Assembly: GCF_000518645.1 (NCBI RefSeq)
Contig: NZ_KI912466.1
Location: 434,988 to 498,987, forward strand
Reading direction: 5' to 3'
Length of the DNA: 64,000 bases
Source of the DNA: Curvibacter gracilis ATCC BAA-807
GTDB lineage: Bacteria > Pseudomonadota > Gammaproteobacteria > Burkholderiales > Burkholderiaceae_C
In this document: one piece after another, positions 10,088 to 20,825 of the stretch
Position numbering within the stretch: position 1 is the first letter of the stretch
Layout: every line of letters starts with the position of its first letter
The notes under the pieces: model-generated
What the model saw: the letters and a program-made list of their open reading frames with translations, nothing else
Databases searched by the model: none
Told to the model about the DNA's origin: nothing
Position numbers and translations under genes: made by a program

Positions 10088-11833
10088 TCACAGAGCCAGT
10101 CGCTCCTTCAGGTGCGCCAGCACATCCGCCGCCCCGATCTTGGTGGCGGCCGTGTCACGGCGGTGCTGGTATTCGACCTGGCCTTCCTTCAGGCCCCGGT
10201 CCGACAGCACCACGCGGTGCGGCACACCGATGAGCTCCCAGTCGGCGAACATGGCGCCAGGGCGCTCGCCCCGATCGTCCAGCAGCACATCCACGCCCAA
10301 AGCCAGCAGGTCGGCATGCAACTGCTCGGCAGCCGCCTTGACCTCGGCACTGCGGTCCATGCCGATGGGACAGATCACCACCGTGAACGGGGCAATCGCA
10401 TCGGGCCAGATGATGCCGCGCTCGTCGTGGTTCTGCTCGATGGCCGCGGCCGGCAGGCGGGTGACGCCAATGCCGTAGCAGCCCATCTCGAAGAAGGCCG
10501 GCTTGCCGTCCTCGCCCAGGAAGGTGGCATTCATGGCCTTCGAGTACTTGGTGCCCAGGTAGAAGACATGCCCCACCTCGATGCCGCGCTCGATGGCCAA
10601 CACGCCCTTGCCGTCGGGCGAGGCATCGCCCGCCACCACGTTGCGCAGGTCTGCCACCAACTCGGGCTCAGGCAGGTCGCGGCCCCAGTTCACGCCGGTG
10701 ATGTGGAAGTCGACTTCGTTGGCACCGCAAATCCAGTCGGCCAGCACGGCCACTTCGCGATCGGCCACCACCTTGACGGGCTTCTTCAGATTCAGCGGGC
10801 CCAGATAGCCTGGCTTGCAGCCGAAATGGTCTTCGATCTCAGGCACGGTGGCAAAGCGGAAGCCGCCCTCCATGCCCGGCAGCTTGCCGACCTTGACTTC
10901 ATTCATGTCATGGTCGCCGCGCAACAGCAGCAGCCAGATCTGGCTGCGTGTGATCTCGCCGTGTTCGTTCAGCGTGTCGGTGGCGAGCACCAGGGATTTG
11001 ACGGTGGTCGCCAAGGGAACATTCAGCAACTCGGCCACATCGGCACAGGTGCTCTTGCCCGGGGTGGCGGTCTTGGTGAGCGCGCCTGCGGCTGCGGGCC
11101 GAGGGCCCGCCGGTGCCAGGGCCTCGGCCTTTTCGATGTTGGCGGCGTAGTCGCTGTCAGGGCAATAGACGATGGCGTCTTCGCCCGTGGCGGCGATCAC
11201 CTGGAACTCTTCGCTCAGGTCGCCACCGATGGCACCGCTGTCGGCGGCCACGGCACGGTAGGTGAGGCCGAAACGATCGAAGATCCGCCGGTAGGCCGCG
11301 GCCATGACCTGGTAGCTGGCCTTGGCCGCCGCCTGGTCGCGGTCGAAGCTGTAGGCATCCTTCATGATGAACTCGCGACCGCGCATCAGGCCGAAGCGCG
11401 GACGGCGCTCATCACGGAACTTGGTCTGGATCTGGTAGAAGTTCTTGGGCAACTGCTTGTAGCTGCGCAATTCCTGGCGAGCAATGTCAGTGACCACTTC
11501 TTCGGAGGTGGGCTGAATCACGAAGTCGCGGTCATGGCGGTCCTTGATGCGCAGCAACTCAGGACCCATCTTCTCGAAGCGACCGGTCTCCTGCCAGAGC
11601 TCGGCAGGCTGAACCACCGGCATGGTCACCTCGACGGCGCCGGCCCGGTTCATCTCTTCGCGCACGATGGCCTCGACCTTTCGGATGACACGCAAGCCGA
11701 TGGGCATGTAGTTGTACACACCGGCCCCCAGCTTCTTGATCATGCCAGCTCGGGTCATCAGTTTGTGGCTGACGACCTCCGCATCGGCAGGCGCTTCCTT
11801 GAGGGTGGAAATGAAGAATTGGGAGGCTTTCAT
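10088..11833 (-). CDS. proS: Prolyl-tRNA synthetase ProS
   Basis: Class II aminoacyl-tRNA synthetase that charges tRNA(Pro). At 581 residues it is the bacterial form with an editing insertion between motifs 2 and 3 (roughly residues 220-400). Visible motifs are the N-terminal [18 protein letters not shown], motif 2 near 138-160 ([27 protein letters not shown]), and motif 3 [14 protein letters not shown] near 450. The C-terminal anticodon-binding domain is intact. It is divergent from rppH across a short intergenic region. A tRNA-Pro gene is also present in this window. Confidence 0.97.
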   Translation of the reverse strand: MKASQFFISTLKEAPADAEVVSHKLMTRAGMIKKLGAGVYNYMPIGLRVIRKVEAIVREEMNRAGAVEVTMPVVQPAELWQETGRFEKMGPELLRIKDRHDRDFVIQPTSEEVVTDIARQELRSYKQLPKNFYQIQTKFRDERRPRFGLMRGREFIMKDAYSFDRDQAAAKASYQVMAAAYRRIFDRFGLTYRAVAADSGAIGGDLSEEFQVIAATGEDAIVYCPDSDYAANIEKAEALAPAGPRPAAAGALTKTATPGKSTCADVAELLNVPLATTVKSLVLATDTLNEHGEITRSQIWLLLLRGDHDMNEVKVGKLPGMEGGFRFATVPEIEDHFGCKPGYLGPLNLKKPVKVVADREVAVLADWICGANEVDFHITGVNWGRDLPEPELVADLRNVVAGDASPDGKGVLAIERGIEVGHVFYLGTKYSKAMNATFLGEDGKPAFFEMGCYGIGVTRLPAAAIEQNHDERGIIWPDAIAPFTVVICPIGMDRSAEVKAAAEQLHADLLALGVDVLLDDRGERPGAMFADWELIGVPHRVVLSDRGLKEGQVEYQHRRDTAATKIGAADVLAHLKERLAL

Positions 11834-11867
11834 CTGGGGGAATGCGGAAAGTTCAAGAGAAGTCCTC

Positions 11868-11895
11868 TTGTGACACGTGCGGTGCCGTGCATAAT
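11868..11895 (+). promoter_or_regulatory. Putative rppH promoter
   Basis: TTGTGA (4/6 match to -35) and CATAAT (5/6 match to -10) are spaced by 16 bp in the proS-rppH intergenic region. A start near 11902 would give a leader of about 24 bases. Called by eye. Confidence 0.55.
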
Positions 11896-11925
11896 GGACT
11901 CAGTTTAAAAATTTGGGGTTTGATT

Positions 11926-12591
11926 ATGCTTGACCGGGACGGCTTTAGGCCGAACGTCGGCATCATCCTGCTCAACCATAAAAACCAGGTGTTCTGGGGC
12001 AAGCGCATCCGGACCCACAGCTGGCAGTTCCCTCAAGGTGGCATTGATCGTGGCGAAAGCCCTGAGCAGGCCATGTTCCGGGAATTGCACGAAGAAGTGG
12101 GGCTCCATCCGGAGCATGTGCGAATTGTGGCCCGAACGCGGGAATGGTTGCGCTATGAGGTGCCAGACCGGTACATTCGGCGAGACGCTCGAGGCCACTA
12201 CAAGGGCCAAAAGCAGATCTGGTACCTGCTGCAACTGCTGGGACACGATTGGGACCTGAACCTCAGGGCCACCAACCACCCGGAATTTGATGCTTGGCGC
12301 TGGAACGATTACTGGGTACCGCTCGATGTGGTGGTGGAGTTCAAGCGCGGCGTCTACGAGATGGCCCTGACTGAACTGGCACGCTACCTTCCGCGACCGG
12401 AACCGCGAAACCGCTTTCTGAGAGGCGGTATGCGCACCCGGGACAACGAGGGCGGACCGGACAACCACATGTCGCGACTGCCACCGTCGGGCAGCTATGA
12501 ACTGCCCCCTGGGGCCAGCTTTGAGCCGGAACCCAGACCGATGCACCCCAGTCATTCGGGCCTGCAACTTGACCCGATCAACAAGCACTGA
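11926..12591 (+). CDS. rppH: RNA pyrophosphohydrolase RppH
   Basis: NUDIX enzyme that removes pyrophosphate from 5'-triphosphate mRNA ends and so starts RNase E-dependent decay. The Nudix box [23 protein letters not shown] covers about residues 39-61. The start [16 protein letters not shown] is the family N-terminus; an upstream in-frame ATG lies upstream of the likely promoter. At 221 residues it carries a long, low-complexity Arg/Pro-rich tail after residue 160, typical of betaproteobacterial RppH. The gene is monocistronic with promoter and terminator. Confidence 0.95.
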   Translation: MLDRDGFRPNVGIILLNHKNQVFWGKRIRTHSWQFPQGGIDRGESPEQAMFRELHEEVGLHPEHVRIVARTREWLRYEVPDRYIRRDARGHYKGQKQIWYLLQLLGHDWDLNLRATNHPEFDAWRWNDYWVPLDVVVEFKRGVYEMALTELARYLPRPEPRNRFLRGGMRTRDNEGGPDNHMSRLPPSGSYELPPGASFEPEPRPMHPSHSGLQLDPINKH

Positions 12592-12600
12592 ATCCAGACC

Positions 12601-12630
12601 ATCCGACCCTGACCCGGTCGGATTTTTTCT
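12601..12630 (+). terminator. Rho-independent terminator after rppH
   Basis: ATCCGACC-CTGACCC-GGTCGGAT forms an 8-bp stem with a 7-base loop followed by six Ts, ten bases after the rppH stop. It lies before the convergent 3' end of proB. Confidence 0.85.
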
Positions 12631-12648
12631 GGGGCCAACGGGTGCAAC

Positions 12649-13785
12649 TCAACGGTGAAGCACCAGGTTGTCCCGGTGCACCATTTCCGCTTCGGCCACA
12701 TAGCCCAGCAGGCGCTCGATCTCGGCAGACGCCTTGCGGCACATCAGGCGAGCCTCGGCGCTCGCGTAGTTCGACAGGCCACGGGCCACTTCGGTCCCGG
12801 ATGAGTCCTTGATGGCGATCACGTCGCCCCGAGAGAACTCCCCCTCCACCGTCGTCATGCCGATGGGCAAGAGACTCTTGCCCTCATCACGCAACTTGGC
12901 CACGGCACCGTCATCCACCACCACGGCGCCACGCATTTGCAGGTGATCCGCCATCCACTGCTTGCGGGCCTGGTTCTTCGCCGTCTGAGCCACCAACAGA
13001 GTCCCTATCGACTCCCCCTGGGTGAGTCGTACCAGCGCATCAGGCTCGCGCCCCCAGGCGATCACGGTGGAAGCACCCGAGCCCGCCGCACGCTTGGCGG
13101 CCAGGATCTTGGTGATCATGCCGCCCTTGCCAATGCTGGAACCCGCGCCCCCGGCCATGGCTTCCAAGGCCAGATCGCCAGCACGCGCCTCATGCACAAA
13201 CTGGGCAGCAGGATCCCGCCGCGGGTCCGCGGTGTACAAGCCTTTTTGATCGGTCAGAATCACCAAAGCATCGGCCTCCACCAGGTTGGCCACCAATGCT
13301 CCCAGGGTGTCGTTGTCACCAAACTTGATTTCGTCGTTGACCACCGTATCGTTCTCGTTGATCACGGGGACCACGCGGTGACGCAGCAAGGTCAGCAAGG
13401 TGGAGCGGGCATTCAGGTACCGCTCGCGATCAGCCAGATCTGCGTGTGTGAGCAAGACCTGGGCGCTGCCCAGGCCGTTTTCACGCAACTTGGTCTCATA
13501 CATCTGGGCCAGGCCCATCTGCCCCACCGCAGCGGCGGCCTGCAACTCATGCACTTCTTTGGGGCGAACAGGCCACCCCAGGCGCTTCATGCCTTCGGCA
13601 ATGGCACCACTGGACACCATCACCACCTCGCGCCCGGACAGAACCAGTTGAGCCAACTGACGGCACCACTCACTGATGGCAGCCTCGTCCAGTCCACGCC
13701 CTTCATTGGTCACCAGGCTGGAGCCCACCTTGACGACGATGCGGCGGGCATCCGCCAGCACCCGTGATTCATTTTTAGCAGTCAT
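12649..13785 (-). CDS. proB: Glutamate 5-kinase ProB
   Basis: Phosphorylates glutamate in the first step of proline synthesis and is normally feedback-inhibited by proline. The 378-residue protein has the amino-acid kinase N-terminus ([17 protein letters not shown], near residues 12-28), the NENDTVV region near 150, and a C-terminal PUA domain from about 280 ([13 protein letters not shown]). It lies 43 bases after obgE on the same strand. The obgE-proB order is common in betaproteobacteria; proA is not in this window. Confidence 0.96.
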   Translation of the reverse strand: MTAKNESRVLADARRIVVKVGSSLVTNEGRGLDEAAISEWCRQLAQLVLSGREVVMVSSGAIAEGMKRLGWPVRPKEVHELQAAAAVGQMGLAQMYETKLRENGLGSAQVLLTHADLADRERYLNARSTLLTLLRHRVVPVINENDTVVNDEIKFGDNDTLGALVANLVEADALVILTDQKGLYTADPRRDPAAQFVHEARAGDLALEAMAGGAGSSIGKGGMITKILAAKRAAGSGASTVIAWGREPDALVRLTQGESIGTLLVAQTAKNQARKQWMADHLQMRGAVVVDDGAVAKLRDEGKSLLPIGMTTVEGEFSRGDVIAIKDSSGTEVARGLSNYASAEARLMCRKASAEIERLLGYVAEAEMVHRDNLVLHR

Positions 13786-13828
13786 TTCAGCATCGGCCAG
13801 CCATACCGGCCCCAGGGCACAGGAACAT

Positions 13829-14911
<1,083 letters not shown>

Positions 14912-14933
14912 CTAGAAAAATGGGGACCCAACG

Positions 14934-14959
14934 AAAAAAGCCCCGACCAAGCGGGGCTT
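14934..14959 (-). terminator. Rho-independent terminator between rpmA and obgE
   Basis: On the minus strand AAGCCCCG-CTTGGT-CGGGGCTT forms an 8-bp stem followed by a T run (14934-14939). It lies about 30 bases after rpmA and 35 bases before the obgE start, so ribosomal protein transcripts can end before obgE. Confidence 0.85.
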
Positions 14960-14991
14960 CGACAGGTCGCTGAGTGACCGCGCCGTCAGAC

Positions 14992-15252
14992 TCAGGCTGC
15001 GGGCGTCACGTTGACCGTGTGCTTGTTCAGCGCGCCCTTGGTGGCGAACGACACGTGGCCGTCAACCAGAGCAAACAGAGTGTGATCCTTGCCGATGCCG
15101 ACATTCGAGCCAGCATGGAAGCGGGTACCACGTTGACGAACGATGATCGAGCCAGCGCTGATCAATTCGCCACCGAAGGCCTTCACACCGAGCATCTTGG
15201 GCTTGGAATCGCGCCCGTTTCGCGTAGAGCCGCCGCCTTTTTTCTGTGCCAT
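14992..15252 (-). CDS. rpmA: Ribosomal protein bL27
   Basis: 86-residue component of the 50S subunit whose N-terminus reaches the peptidyl transferase centre. The sequence begins [19 protein letters not shown], the conserved N-terminus without a cleavable extension, and contains [23 protein letters not shown]. It follows rplU by 12 bases. Both share the promoter upstream of rplU and a terminator downstream. Confidence 0.98.
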   Translation of the reverse strand: MAQKKGGGSTRNGRDSKPKMLGVKAFGGELISAGSIIVRQRGTRFHAGSNVGIGKDHTLFALVDGHVSFATKGALNKHTVNVTPAA

Positions 15253-15264
15253 GACCCGTTCTCC

Positions 15265-15576
15265 TTAGCCTGCAATCGCGCCGATTTGCAGTTCGGTGAA
15301 CTGCTGACGGTGACCTTGACGCTTTTGATAGTGCTTACGACGACGCATCTTGAAGATGCGAACCTTGTCGTGCTTGCCATGCGCCACGACAGTTGCCGTG
15401 ACGGTTGCGCCGGACACCAGGGGCGTGCCAACCTTCAGTTCAGCGCCGTTGCCGACAGCCAGAACTTGGTCAATCACGATTTCCTGGCCTACGTCCGCAG
15501 CAATCTGTTCTACTTTGATTTTTTCGCCAGCAGCAACGCGATATTGCTTGCCGCCGGTTTTTATGACCGCGTACAT
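15265..15576 (-). CDS. rplU: Ribosomal protein bL21
   Basis: 103-residue 50S protein that binds 23S rRNA. The N-terminus [20 protein letters not shown] and C-terminal [14 protein letters not shown] are the family signatures. It is the first gene of the rplU-rpmA unit. An AAGAGG Shine-Dalgarno lies just before the ATG. Confidence 0.98.
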   Translation of the reverse strand: MYAVIKTGGKQYRVAAGEKIKVEQIAADVGQEIVIDQVLAVGNGAELKVGTPLVSGATVTATVVAHGKHDKVRIFKMRRRKHYQKRQGHRQQFTELQIGAIAG

Positions 15577-15626
15577 GTAAACCTCTTTGAATTGAAGCTC
15601 TGCCGGAGAATTCCGCAGAGCCCGAA

Positions 15627-15655
15627 ACTATAGCAAGAAAGTCAACCGCTGACAA
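15627..15655 (-). promoter_or_regulatory. rplU-rpmA promoter
   Basis: On the minus strand TTGTCA and TATAGT, each a 5/6 match to consensus, are separated by exactly 17 bp. A short inverted repeat CCGCT-GACA-AGCGG overlaps the -35. The start site would be about 45 bases before the rplU ATG. This is among the best promoter matches in the window. Confidence 0.75.
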
Positions 15656-15707
15656 GCGGGGCCCCTGACACGCTCAAGTGCAGGTGAGGCGCGTGGCACG
15701 CGCTTCC

Positions 15708-15713
15708 TATAAT
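15708..15713 (+). promoter_or_regulatory. ispB -10 element
   Basis: A perfect TATAAT, facing away from the rplU promoter, with no good -35 at normal spacing. A start site near 15720 would leave only about 20 bases before the preferred ispB start codon. Confidence 0.5.
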
Positions 15714-15739
15714 TTCGCAACTTGAAAGAGCCCGCCACC

Positions 15740-16723
15740 TTGACCGCCCCCACCGCATCCGCCTCCCAAGCCCTCGAATTGATCGCCCGCGACATGGGCG
15801 AAGTCGACAAGGTCATCGCCCACCGACTCAACTCGAGCGTCCCTCTGGTCGGGCAAATTTCCCAGTACATCATTGCCGCCGGAGGCAAACGACTGCGCCC
15901 GGCGCTGCTGCTGCTGGTGGCGGGCGCACTCGGTTACCAAGGCTCACAACACCACAACCTGGCGGCTGTGGTCGAGTTCATCCACACAGCCACCCTGCTG
16001 CACGACGATGTAGTGGACGAATCCACCCTGCGCCGAGGCCGCGCCACGGCCAACGAGGCCTTTGGCAACCCTGCCAGTGTCCTGGTTGGCGACTTTCTTT
16101 ATTCACGCGCCTTCCAGATGATGGTGGACGCCAATGACATGCGGGTGATGGAAGTACTGGCAGACGCCACCAACGTGATCGCCGAAGGCGAAGTGCTGCA
16201 ATTGATGAACATGCACGACGCCTCGCTGGACGAGGCCGCCTACCTGCGCGTCATCCGCTCCAAGACAGCAAAGTTGTTCGAAGCCAGCGCGCGCCTGGCC
16301 GCCATCCTGATCAAGGCCCCTAGCCACATCGAAGAGGCGTGTGCAACCTACGGCCAAGCCCTGGGCACCGCCTTCCAGGTCATCGACGACGTGCTGGACT
16401 ACGCCGGCAACACCGCCGAAATGGGCAAGAACATCGGCGACGACCTGCGCGAAGGCAAAGCGACGCTGCCTTTGATCATCGGCATGCAGCGGGGCACACC
16501 CGAACAAGCGGCCACGATCCGCCACGCCATTGAACAAGGCGAGACTGAAAGGCTGCCCCAGATCATCGAGATCGTGCGCAGCACCGGTGCACTTGAGGCC
16601 ACCCAACAAGCGGCGGCAGCCGAAGCACAACGCGCAATTTCTGCCTTGAGTGCACTTCCTTCAAATTCTTACTCCGAAGGTTTGCTACAATTAGCGGCTC
16701 AATTGCTTCAGCGTCGAAATTGA
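15740..16723 (+). CDS. ispB: Polyprenyl (octaprenyl) diphosphate synthase IspB
   Basis: Makes the long isoprenoid side chain of ubiquinone from farnesyl and isopentenyl diphosphates. Both aspartate-rich metal sites are visible: DDVVD near residue 88 and DDVLD near 215. With the TTG at 15740 the protein is 327 residues beginning MTAPTASASQALELIARDMG. An in-frame TTG six codons upstream at 15722 is the alternative, but it would sit almost on the expected transcription start, whereas the 15740 TTG has GAAAGAG before it. Octaprenyl chain length is assumed from betaproteobacterial Q-8. Confidence 0.93.
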   Translation: MTAPTASASQALELIARDMGEVDKVIAHRLNSSVPLVGQISQYIIAAGGKRLRPALLLLVAGALGYQGSQHHNLAAVVEFIHTATLLHDDVVDESTLRRGRATANEAFGNPASVLVGDFLYSRAFQMMVDANDMRVMEVLADATNVIAEGEVLQLMNMHDASLDEAAYLRVIRSKTAKLFEASARLAAILIKAPSHIEEACATYGQALGTAFQVIDDVLDYAGNTAEMGKNIGDDLREGKATLPLIIGMQRGTPEQAATIRHAIEQGETERLPQIIEIVRSTGALEATQQAAAAEAQRAISALSALPSNSYSEGLLQLAAQLLQRRN

Positions 16724-16792
16724 GAGATGACGACAAGCCTGAAAACACATTGAGAGCATAGTGCTTCATGCATTGAAGCCATGTTTGACTGT

Positions 16793-16869
16793 CGGGGTGT
16801 AGCTTAGCCTGGTAGAGCGCTACGTTCGGGACGTAGAGGCCGGAGGTTCGAATCCTCTCACCCCGACCA
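16793..16869 (+). tRNA. tRNA-Pro (anticodon CGG)
   Basis: A complete 77-base cloverleaf including an encoded CCA. Acceptor CGGGGTG pairs with CACCCCG, and the anticodon stem CTACG/CGTAG encloses TTCGGGA, giving anticodon CGG for codon CCG. The T arm is GGAGG-TTCGAAT-CCTCT (its last pair is G-T). A TACAAT inside the end of ispB could be its promoter -10, but no matching -35 is clear. A GAGGCA/TGCCTC hairpin at 16892-16909 follows without a T run. Confidence 0.97.
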
Positions 16870-16931
16870 TGATCAGACATATTGCACATCTGAGGCAAAT
16901 TCCTGCCTCCATCTCCCCCAGCTACATTCCA

Positions 16932-16960
16932 TTTACAGACAGTTGCTCCTGAGCGATGAT
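16932..16960 (+). promoter_or_regulatory. Possible pilB promoter
   Basis: TTTACA (5/6 to -35) and GATGAT (4/6 to -10) with 17 bp spacing, about 40 bases before the pilB ATG. Tentative; I did not find a clear sigma-54 signature here. Confidence 0.35.
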
Positions 16961-17000
16961 AGGATGCATTTTTTCATTCTGAGCATCCCTCACCCGCCTC

Positions 17001-18731
17001 ATGGCCGCTGTTGAACCAGCCAATAAATCGTCATCCGTTGCGCTGCCCGGATTGGGGCGGGCACTGATCACAGCAGGCAAACTGGCCCAGAAAGCGGCCG
17101 AGGACATCTACCAGAAGGCGCTGGCCCACCGCACCAGCTTCATCGTGGAGTTGATGGGCTCGGGGGCCGTGTCGGCCGCCGACTTGGCCCACACGATGTC
17201 GCAAGCCTTCAGCGCGCCCTTGCTGGACCTCGATGCCATCGACCCGCAGCGGCTGCCCAAAGACCTGCTGGACCCCAAGATCTGCCAAGCCTACCGGATC
17301 CTGGTACTCAGCAAGCGCAGCAATCGCCTGATCATCGCAACGGCCGACCCTTCAGACCAAGAGGTGGTCGAGAAGATCAAGTTCTCGACCCAGATGGGCG
17401 TTGACTGGATCATTGCCGAGTACGACAAACTGTCCAAGATGGTCGAGGCCACGACCACCTCGGTCGCCGAGGCCATGGACACGATCATCGGCGGCGGTGA
17501 CTTCCAGTTCGAAGACGAGCCCATCATCACCGAGGATGTGGCTGAAACCAACAGCGCCGAGGTTGAAGACGCCCCCATCGTCAAGTTTCTGCACAAGATG
17601 CTGCTGGACGCCTTCAACATGCGCGCTTCAGATTTGCATTTCGAACCTTACGAACACTATTACCGGGTTCGATTCCGCATTGACGGAGAACTGCGGGAGA
17701 TCTCCACACCCCCAATTGCCATCAAGGACAAGCTGGCCTCCCGCATCAAGGTGATCTCACGGCTGGACATTTCCGAGAAGCGCGTGCCTCAGGACGGGCG
17801 GATGAAGCTGAAGATCGGGGCGGATCGCGTGATTGACTTCCGGGTCAGCACCTTGCCCACACTGTTCGGCGAAAAGATCGTGATCCGTATTCTTGACCCC
17901 AGCAGCGCCAAGCTGGGCATCGAGGCCCTGGGCTACGAACCCGAAGAGAAGGAGCGTTTGCTTCACGCCATCGGGCGCCCCTACGGCATGATTCTGGTCA
18001 CGGGGCCCACCGGCTCGGGCAAGACGGTGTCGCTCTACACCTGCCTGAACATGCTCAACAAGCCGGGTGTGAACATCGCCACGGCCGAAGACCCCTCGGA
18101 AATCAACCTTCCAGGCGTCAACCAGGTCAACGTGAACGAGAAAGCGGGCCTGACATTCGCGGCAGCCTTGAAATCCTTCCTGCGGCAGGATCCGGACATC
18201 ATCATGGTCGGCGAAATCCGCGACCTGGAGACGGCCGACATTTCCATCAAGGCTGCCCAGACGGGCCACCTGGTGCTGTCAACCCTGCACACGAACGACG
18301 CCCCGACCACGCTGACCCGGATGCGCAACATGGGCATCGCCCCATTCAACATCGCGTCCAGCGTCATTCTCATCACGGCGCAGCGCCTGGCGCGGCGACT
18401 CTGTCCCAACTGCAAGGCTCCAGCCGACATTCCGCGCGAAGCCCTGCTCGACTCGGGCTTTGGGGAGGATGAGTTGGACGGCAGCTGGGTGTCCTACCGC
18501 CCTGTGGGCTGCTCGGCCTGCAACAACGGCTACAAAGGCCGGGTCGGCATCTACCAGGTCATGCCGATTTCAGAGGAAATCCAGCGCATCATCCTGCGCG
18601 ATGGCAGCGCACTGGAAATTGCCGAGCAAGCCCGCCGTGAAGGGGTGCGCAGCCTGCGTGAATCCGGGCTGTACAAGGTCAAGATGGGCTTGACCTCGCT
18701 GGAGGAAGTACTGGCCGTGACGAACGAATAA
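17001..18731 (+). CDS. pilB: Type IV pilus assembly ATPase PilB
   Basis: Hexameric secretion-type ATPase that powers pilus extension from the inner membrane. The 576-residue protein has an N-terminal T2SSE_N domain (about residues 1-160) and an ATPase core. Walker A is GPTGSGKTVSL near 335, the Asp box ATAEDPSEINLPGVNQ follows near 358, Walker B is IIMVGEIRD near 400, and the His box is GHLVLSTLHTNDAPTT near 422. A zinc-binding four-cysteine site (CPNC, CSAC) lies near 467-515. It leads pilB-pilC-pilD. Confidence 0.97.
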   Translation: MAAVEPANKSSSVALPGLGRALITAGKLAQKAAEDIYQKALAHRTSFIVELMGSGAVSAADLAHTMSQAFSAPLLDLDAIDPQRLPKDLLDPKICQAYRILVLSKRSNRLIIATADPSDQEVVEKIKFSTQMGVDWIIAEYDKLSKMVEATTTSVAEAMDTIIGGGDFQFEDEPIITEDVAETNSAEVEDAPIVKFLHKMLLDAFNMRASDLHFEPYEHYYRVRFRIDGELREISTPPIAIKDKLASRIKVISRLDISEKRVPQDGRMKLKIGADRVIDFRVSTLPTLFGEKIVIRILDPSSAKLGIEALGYEPEEKERLLHAIGRPYGMILVTGPTGSGKTVSLYTCLNMLNKPGVNIATAEDPSEINLPGVNQVNVNEKAGLTFAAALKSFLRQDPDIIMVGEIRDLETADISIKAAQTGHLVLSTLHTNDAPTTLTRMRNMGIAPFNIASSVILITAQRLARRLCPNCKAPADIPREALLDSGFGEDELDGSWVSYRPVGCSACNNGYKGRVGIYQVMPISEEIQRIILRDGSALEIAEQARREGVRSLRESGLYKVKMGLTSLEEVLAVTNE

Positions 18732-18748
18732 ACCGAAGCAACAAGCCA

Positions 18749-19963
18749 ATGGCAAGCACAAAAAAAGACATCAAAGAATTTGTCTTCGAGTGGGAGGGCA
18801 AGGACCGCAACGGCAAACCCGTGCGCGGAGAATTGCGTGCGGCCGGCGAAAACCAGGTTCAGGCGTCACTGCGTCGGCAAGGCGTGTTCCCGACCAAGAT
18901 CAAAAAGCGCAAGATGCGCTCGGGCAAAAAGATCAAGCCCAAGGACATCGCCCTGTTCACCCGGCAGTTGGCCACGATGATGAAGGCCGGCGTGCCCCTG
19001 CTGCAGACCTTCGACATCGTCGGCCGCGGCAATGCCAACCCGAGCGTCACCAAGCTGCTCAACGATGTCCGCTCGGATGTGGAGACCGGCACCTCGCTGA
19101 GCGGTGCTTTTCGCAAGTACCCGATGTACTTCGATGACCTCTACTGCAACCTGATCGAAGCCGGCGAAGCAGCCGGTATCCTGGAATCCCTGCTTGATCG
19201 GCTGGCGATCTACATGGAGAAGACCGAGGCGATCAAGTCGAAGATCAAATCGGCCTTGATGTACCCGATCTCGGTGATCGTCGTTGCCTTTGTCGTGATC
19301 GTGGTCATCATGATCTTCGTGATTCCGGCCTTCAAGCAGGTGTTCTCTTCTTTTGGCGCCGACCTGCCCGCCCCCACCCTTTTTGTCATTGCCATGAGCG
19401 AGTTTTTCGTTCAATGGTGGTGGCTTATCTTCGGCCTGATGGGCGGTGGCGGCTATTTCTTCATGCAGTCCTGGAAACGCAATGAAAAAATGCAGATGGC
19501 CATGGACCGCCTGCTGTTGCGCATTCCCATCTTTGGTGACTTGATCAACAAATCCTGCATCGCCCGCTGGACACGCACGCTCTCCACCATGTTCGCCGCC
19601 GGGGTGCCCCTGGTGGAAGCCCTGGACTCGGTGGGGGGTGCATCAGGCAACTCGGTCTACGCGATTGCCACCGAACGGATCCAGCAGGAAGTCTCGACCG
19701 GCACCAGCCTGACAGCGGCCATGACCAATGCCAACGTGTTCCCATCCATGGTGCTGCAGATGTGCGCCATCGGCGAGGAATCCGGCTCCATCGACCACAT
19801 GCTGGGCAAGGCGGCCGACTTCTACGAGGCCGAGGTTGACGACATGGTGGCGGGCCTTTCCAGCCTGATGGAACCCATCATCATCGTGGTGCTGGGCTCC
19901 ATCATCGGCGGCATTGTTGTGTCGATGTACCTGCCTATCTTCAAGTTGGGGCAGGTGGTTTGA
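18749..19963 (+). CDS. pilC: Type IV pilus inner-membrane platform protein PilC
   Basis: Polytopic core membrane protein on which PilB and PilT act. The 404-residue sequence has two repeated T2SSF domains (about residues 70-195 and 275-395). Membrane spans fall near 170-195, 210-235 and 375-400. Starts FTRQLATMMKAGVPLLQ and WTRTLSTMFAAGVPLVEAL mark the duplicated cytoplasmic domains. It lies 17 bases after pilB, and its stop overlaps the pilD start by one base. Confidence 0.97.
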   Translation: MASTKKDIKEFVFEWEGKDRNGKPVRGELRAAGENQVQASLRRQGVFPTKIKKRKMRSGKKIKPKDIALFTRQLATMMKAGVPLLQTFDIVGRGNANPSVTKLLNDVRSDVETGTSLSGAFRKYPMYFDDLYCNLIEAGEAAGILESLLDRLAIYMEKTEAIKSKIKSALMYPISVIVVAFVVIVVIMIFVIPAFKQVFSSFGADLPAPTLFVIAMSEFFVQWWWLIFGLMGGGGYFFMQSWKRNEKMQMAMDRLLLRIPIFGDLINKSCIARWTRTLSTMFAAGVPLVEALDSVGGASGNSVYAIATERIQQEVSTGTSLTAAMTNANVFPSMVLQMCAIGEESGSIDHMLGKAADFYEAEVDDMVAGLSSLMEPIIIVVLGSIIGGIVVSMYLPIFKLGQVV

Positions 19964-20820
19964 TGACCTGGTTTGGTGTCTGGGACCCCGCTTTGGTGGG
20001 TCTGGTGGGCTTGCTGTTCGGCAGCTTTTTGAATGTCGTCATCTACCGGCTGCCCAAAATGATGGAGGCCCAATGGGACCGCGACTGCGCGGAGCACATG
20101 GGGCAAACACCTGCGACACAGCCCCCAACCTTCAATCTGATGGTTCCCCGCTCGCGCTGCCAGGCCTGCGGCCACACCCTGAGTTGGTATGAGAACATCC
20201 CCGTATTGAGCTATGTTGCATTGCGCGGGCGTTGCAAGGCCTGCAAGACCGCCATCAGCCCGCGCTACCCCCTGATTGAAATCGCCACCGCAGGGCTGTT
20301 CGCCTTGTGCGCCCAGCGCTGGGGCATCAGCTTCAGCACGCTGGCCTGGTGCGGCTTTGCCGCGACCCTGTTGGCGCTGGCCATGATCGATTGGGACACC
20401 ACGCTGCTGCCTGATGATCTGACCCTCCCCTTGCTGTGGGCAGGCCTGATCTCGGCCGCTGCGGGCTGGACCCAGGTCGACCTGCGCACGGCGCTGTGGG
20501 GCGCCGTGGCGGGCTACCTGTCGCTGTGGCTGATCTACTGGGGCTTCAAGCTTTTGACAGGCAAAGAGGGCATGGGCTATGGCGACTTCAAACTCTATGC
20601 CGCCCTGGGTGCCTGGTTCGGCTGGCCAGCGCTGCTGCCCATCATTCTGATCTCTTCGGTGATTGGCGCCGTGATCGGCATCGTCCTGAAGTTCTCCAGC
20701 GGGTTGCGCGAAGGTGGCTACATTCCGTTCGGTCCCTTTCTGGCAGGCGCCGGCTTTGCGGCCATGATCTGGGGCCCAGACCGCCTTCAGGCCTTGCTGC
20801 TGGACTGGATCGGGGGCTGA
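19963..20820 (+). CDS. pilD: Prepilin peptidase / N-methyltransferase PilD
   Basis: Inner-membrane aspartyl protease that cleaves type IV prepilin leaders and methylates the new N-terminal residue. The 285-residue protein has the zinc-binding CxxC pairs (CQAC and CKAC, near residues 66 and 91) of the bifunctional form. The two catalytic aspartates lie in DWDTTLLPDDL near 145 and in GMGYGDFKL near 205. About seven or eight membrane spans are visible. The ATG overlaps the pilC stop (TGATG). Confidence 0.96.
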   Translation: MTWFGVWDPALVGLVGLLFGSFLNVVIYRLPKMMEAQWDRDCAEHMGQTPATQPPTFNLMVPRSRCQACGHTLSWYENIPVLSYVALRGRCKACKTAISPRYPLIEIATAGLFALCAQRWGISFSTLAWCGFAATLLALAMIDWDTTLLPDDLTLPLLWAGLISAAAGWTQVDLRTALWGAVAGYLSLWLIYWGFKLLTGKEGMGYGDFKLYAALGAWFGWPALLPIILISSVIGAVIGIVLKFSSGLREGGYIPFGPFLAGAGFAAMIWGPDRLQALLLDWIGG

Positions 20821-20825
20821 GCGCG

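Noticed and set aside
16891-16910. GAGGCA/TGCCTC hairpin after tRNA-Pro as terminator
   Set aside because: The 6-bp stem is followed by CATCTCCCC instead of a T run, so termination there is not supported.
20436-20825. Upstream extension of coaE overlapping pilD
   Set aside because: The first 130 codons of that frame show no CoaE similarity. The Walker A loop starts 14 residues after the chosen ATG, as expected for the family.
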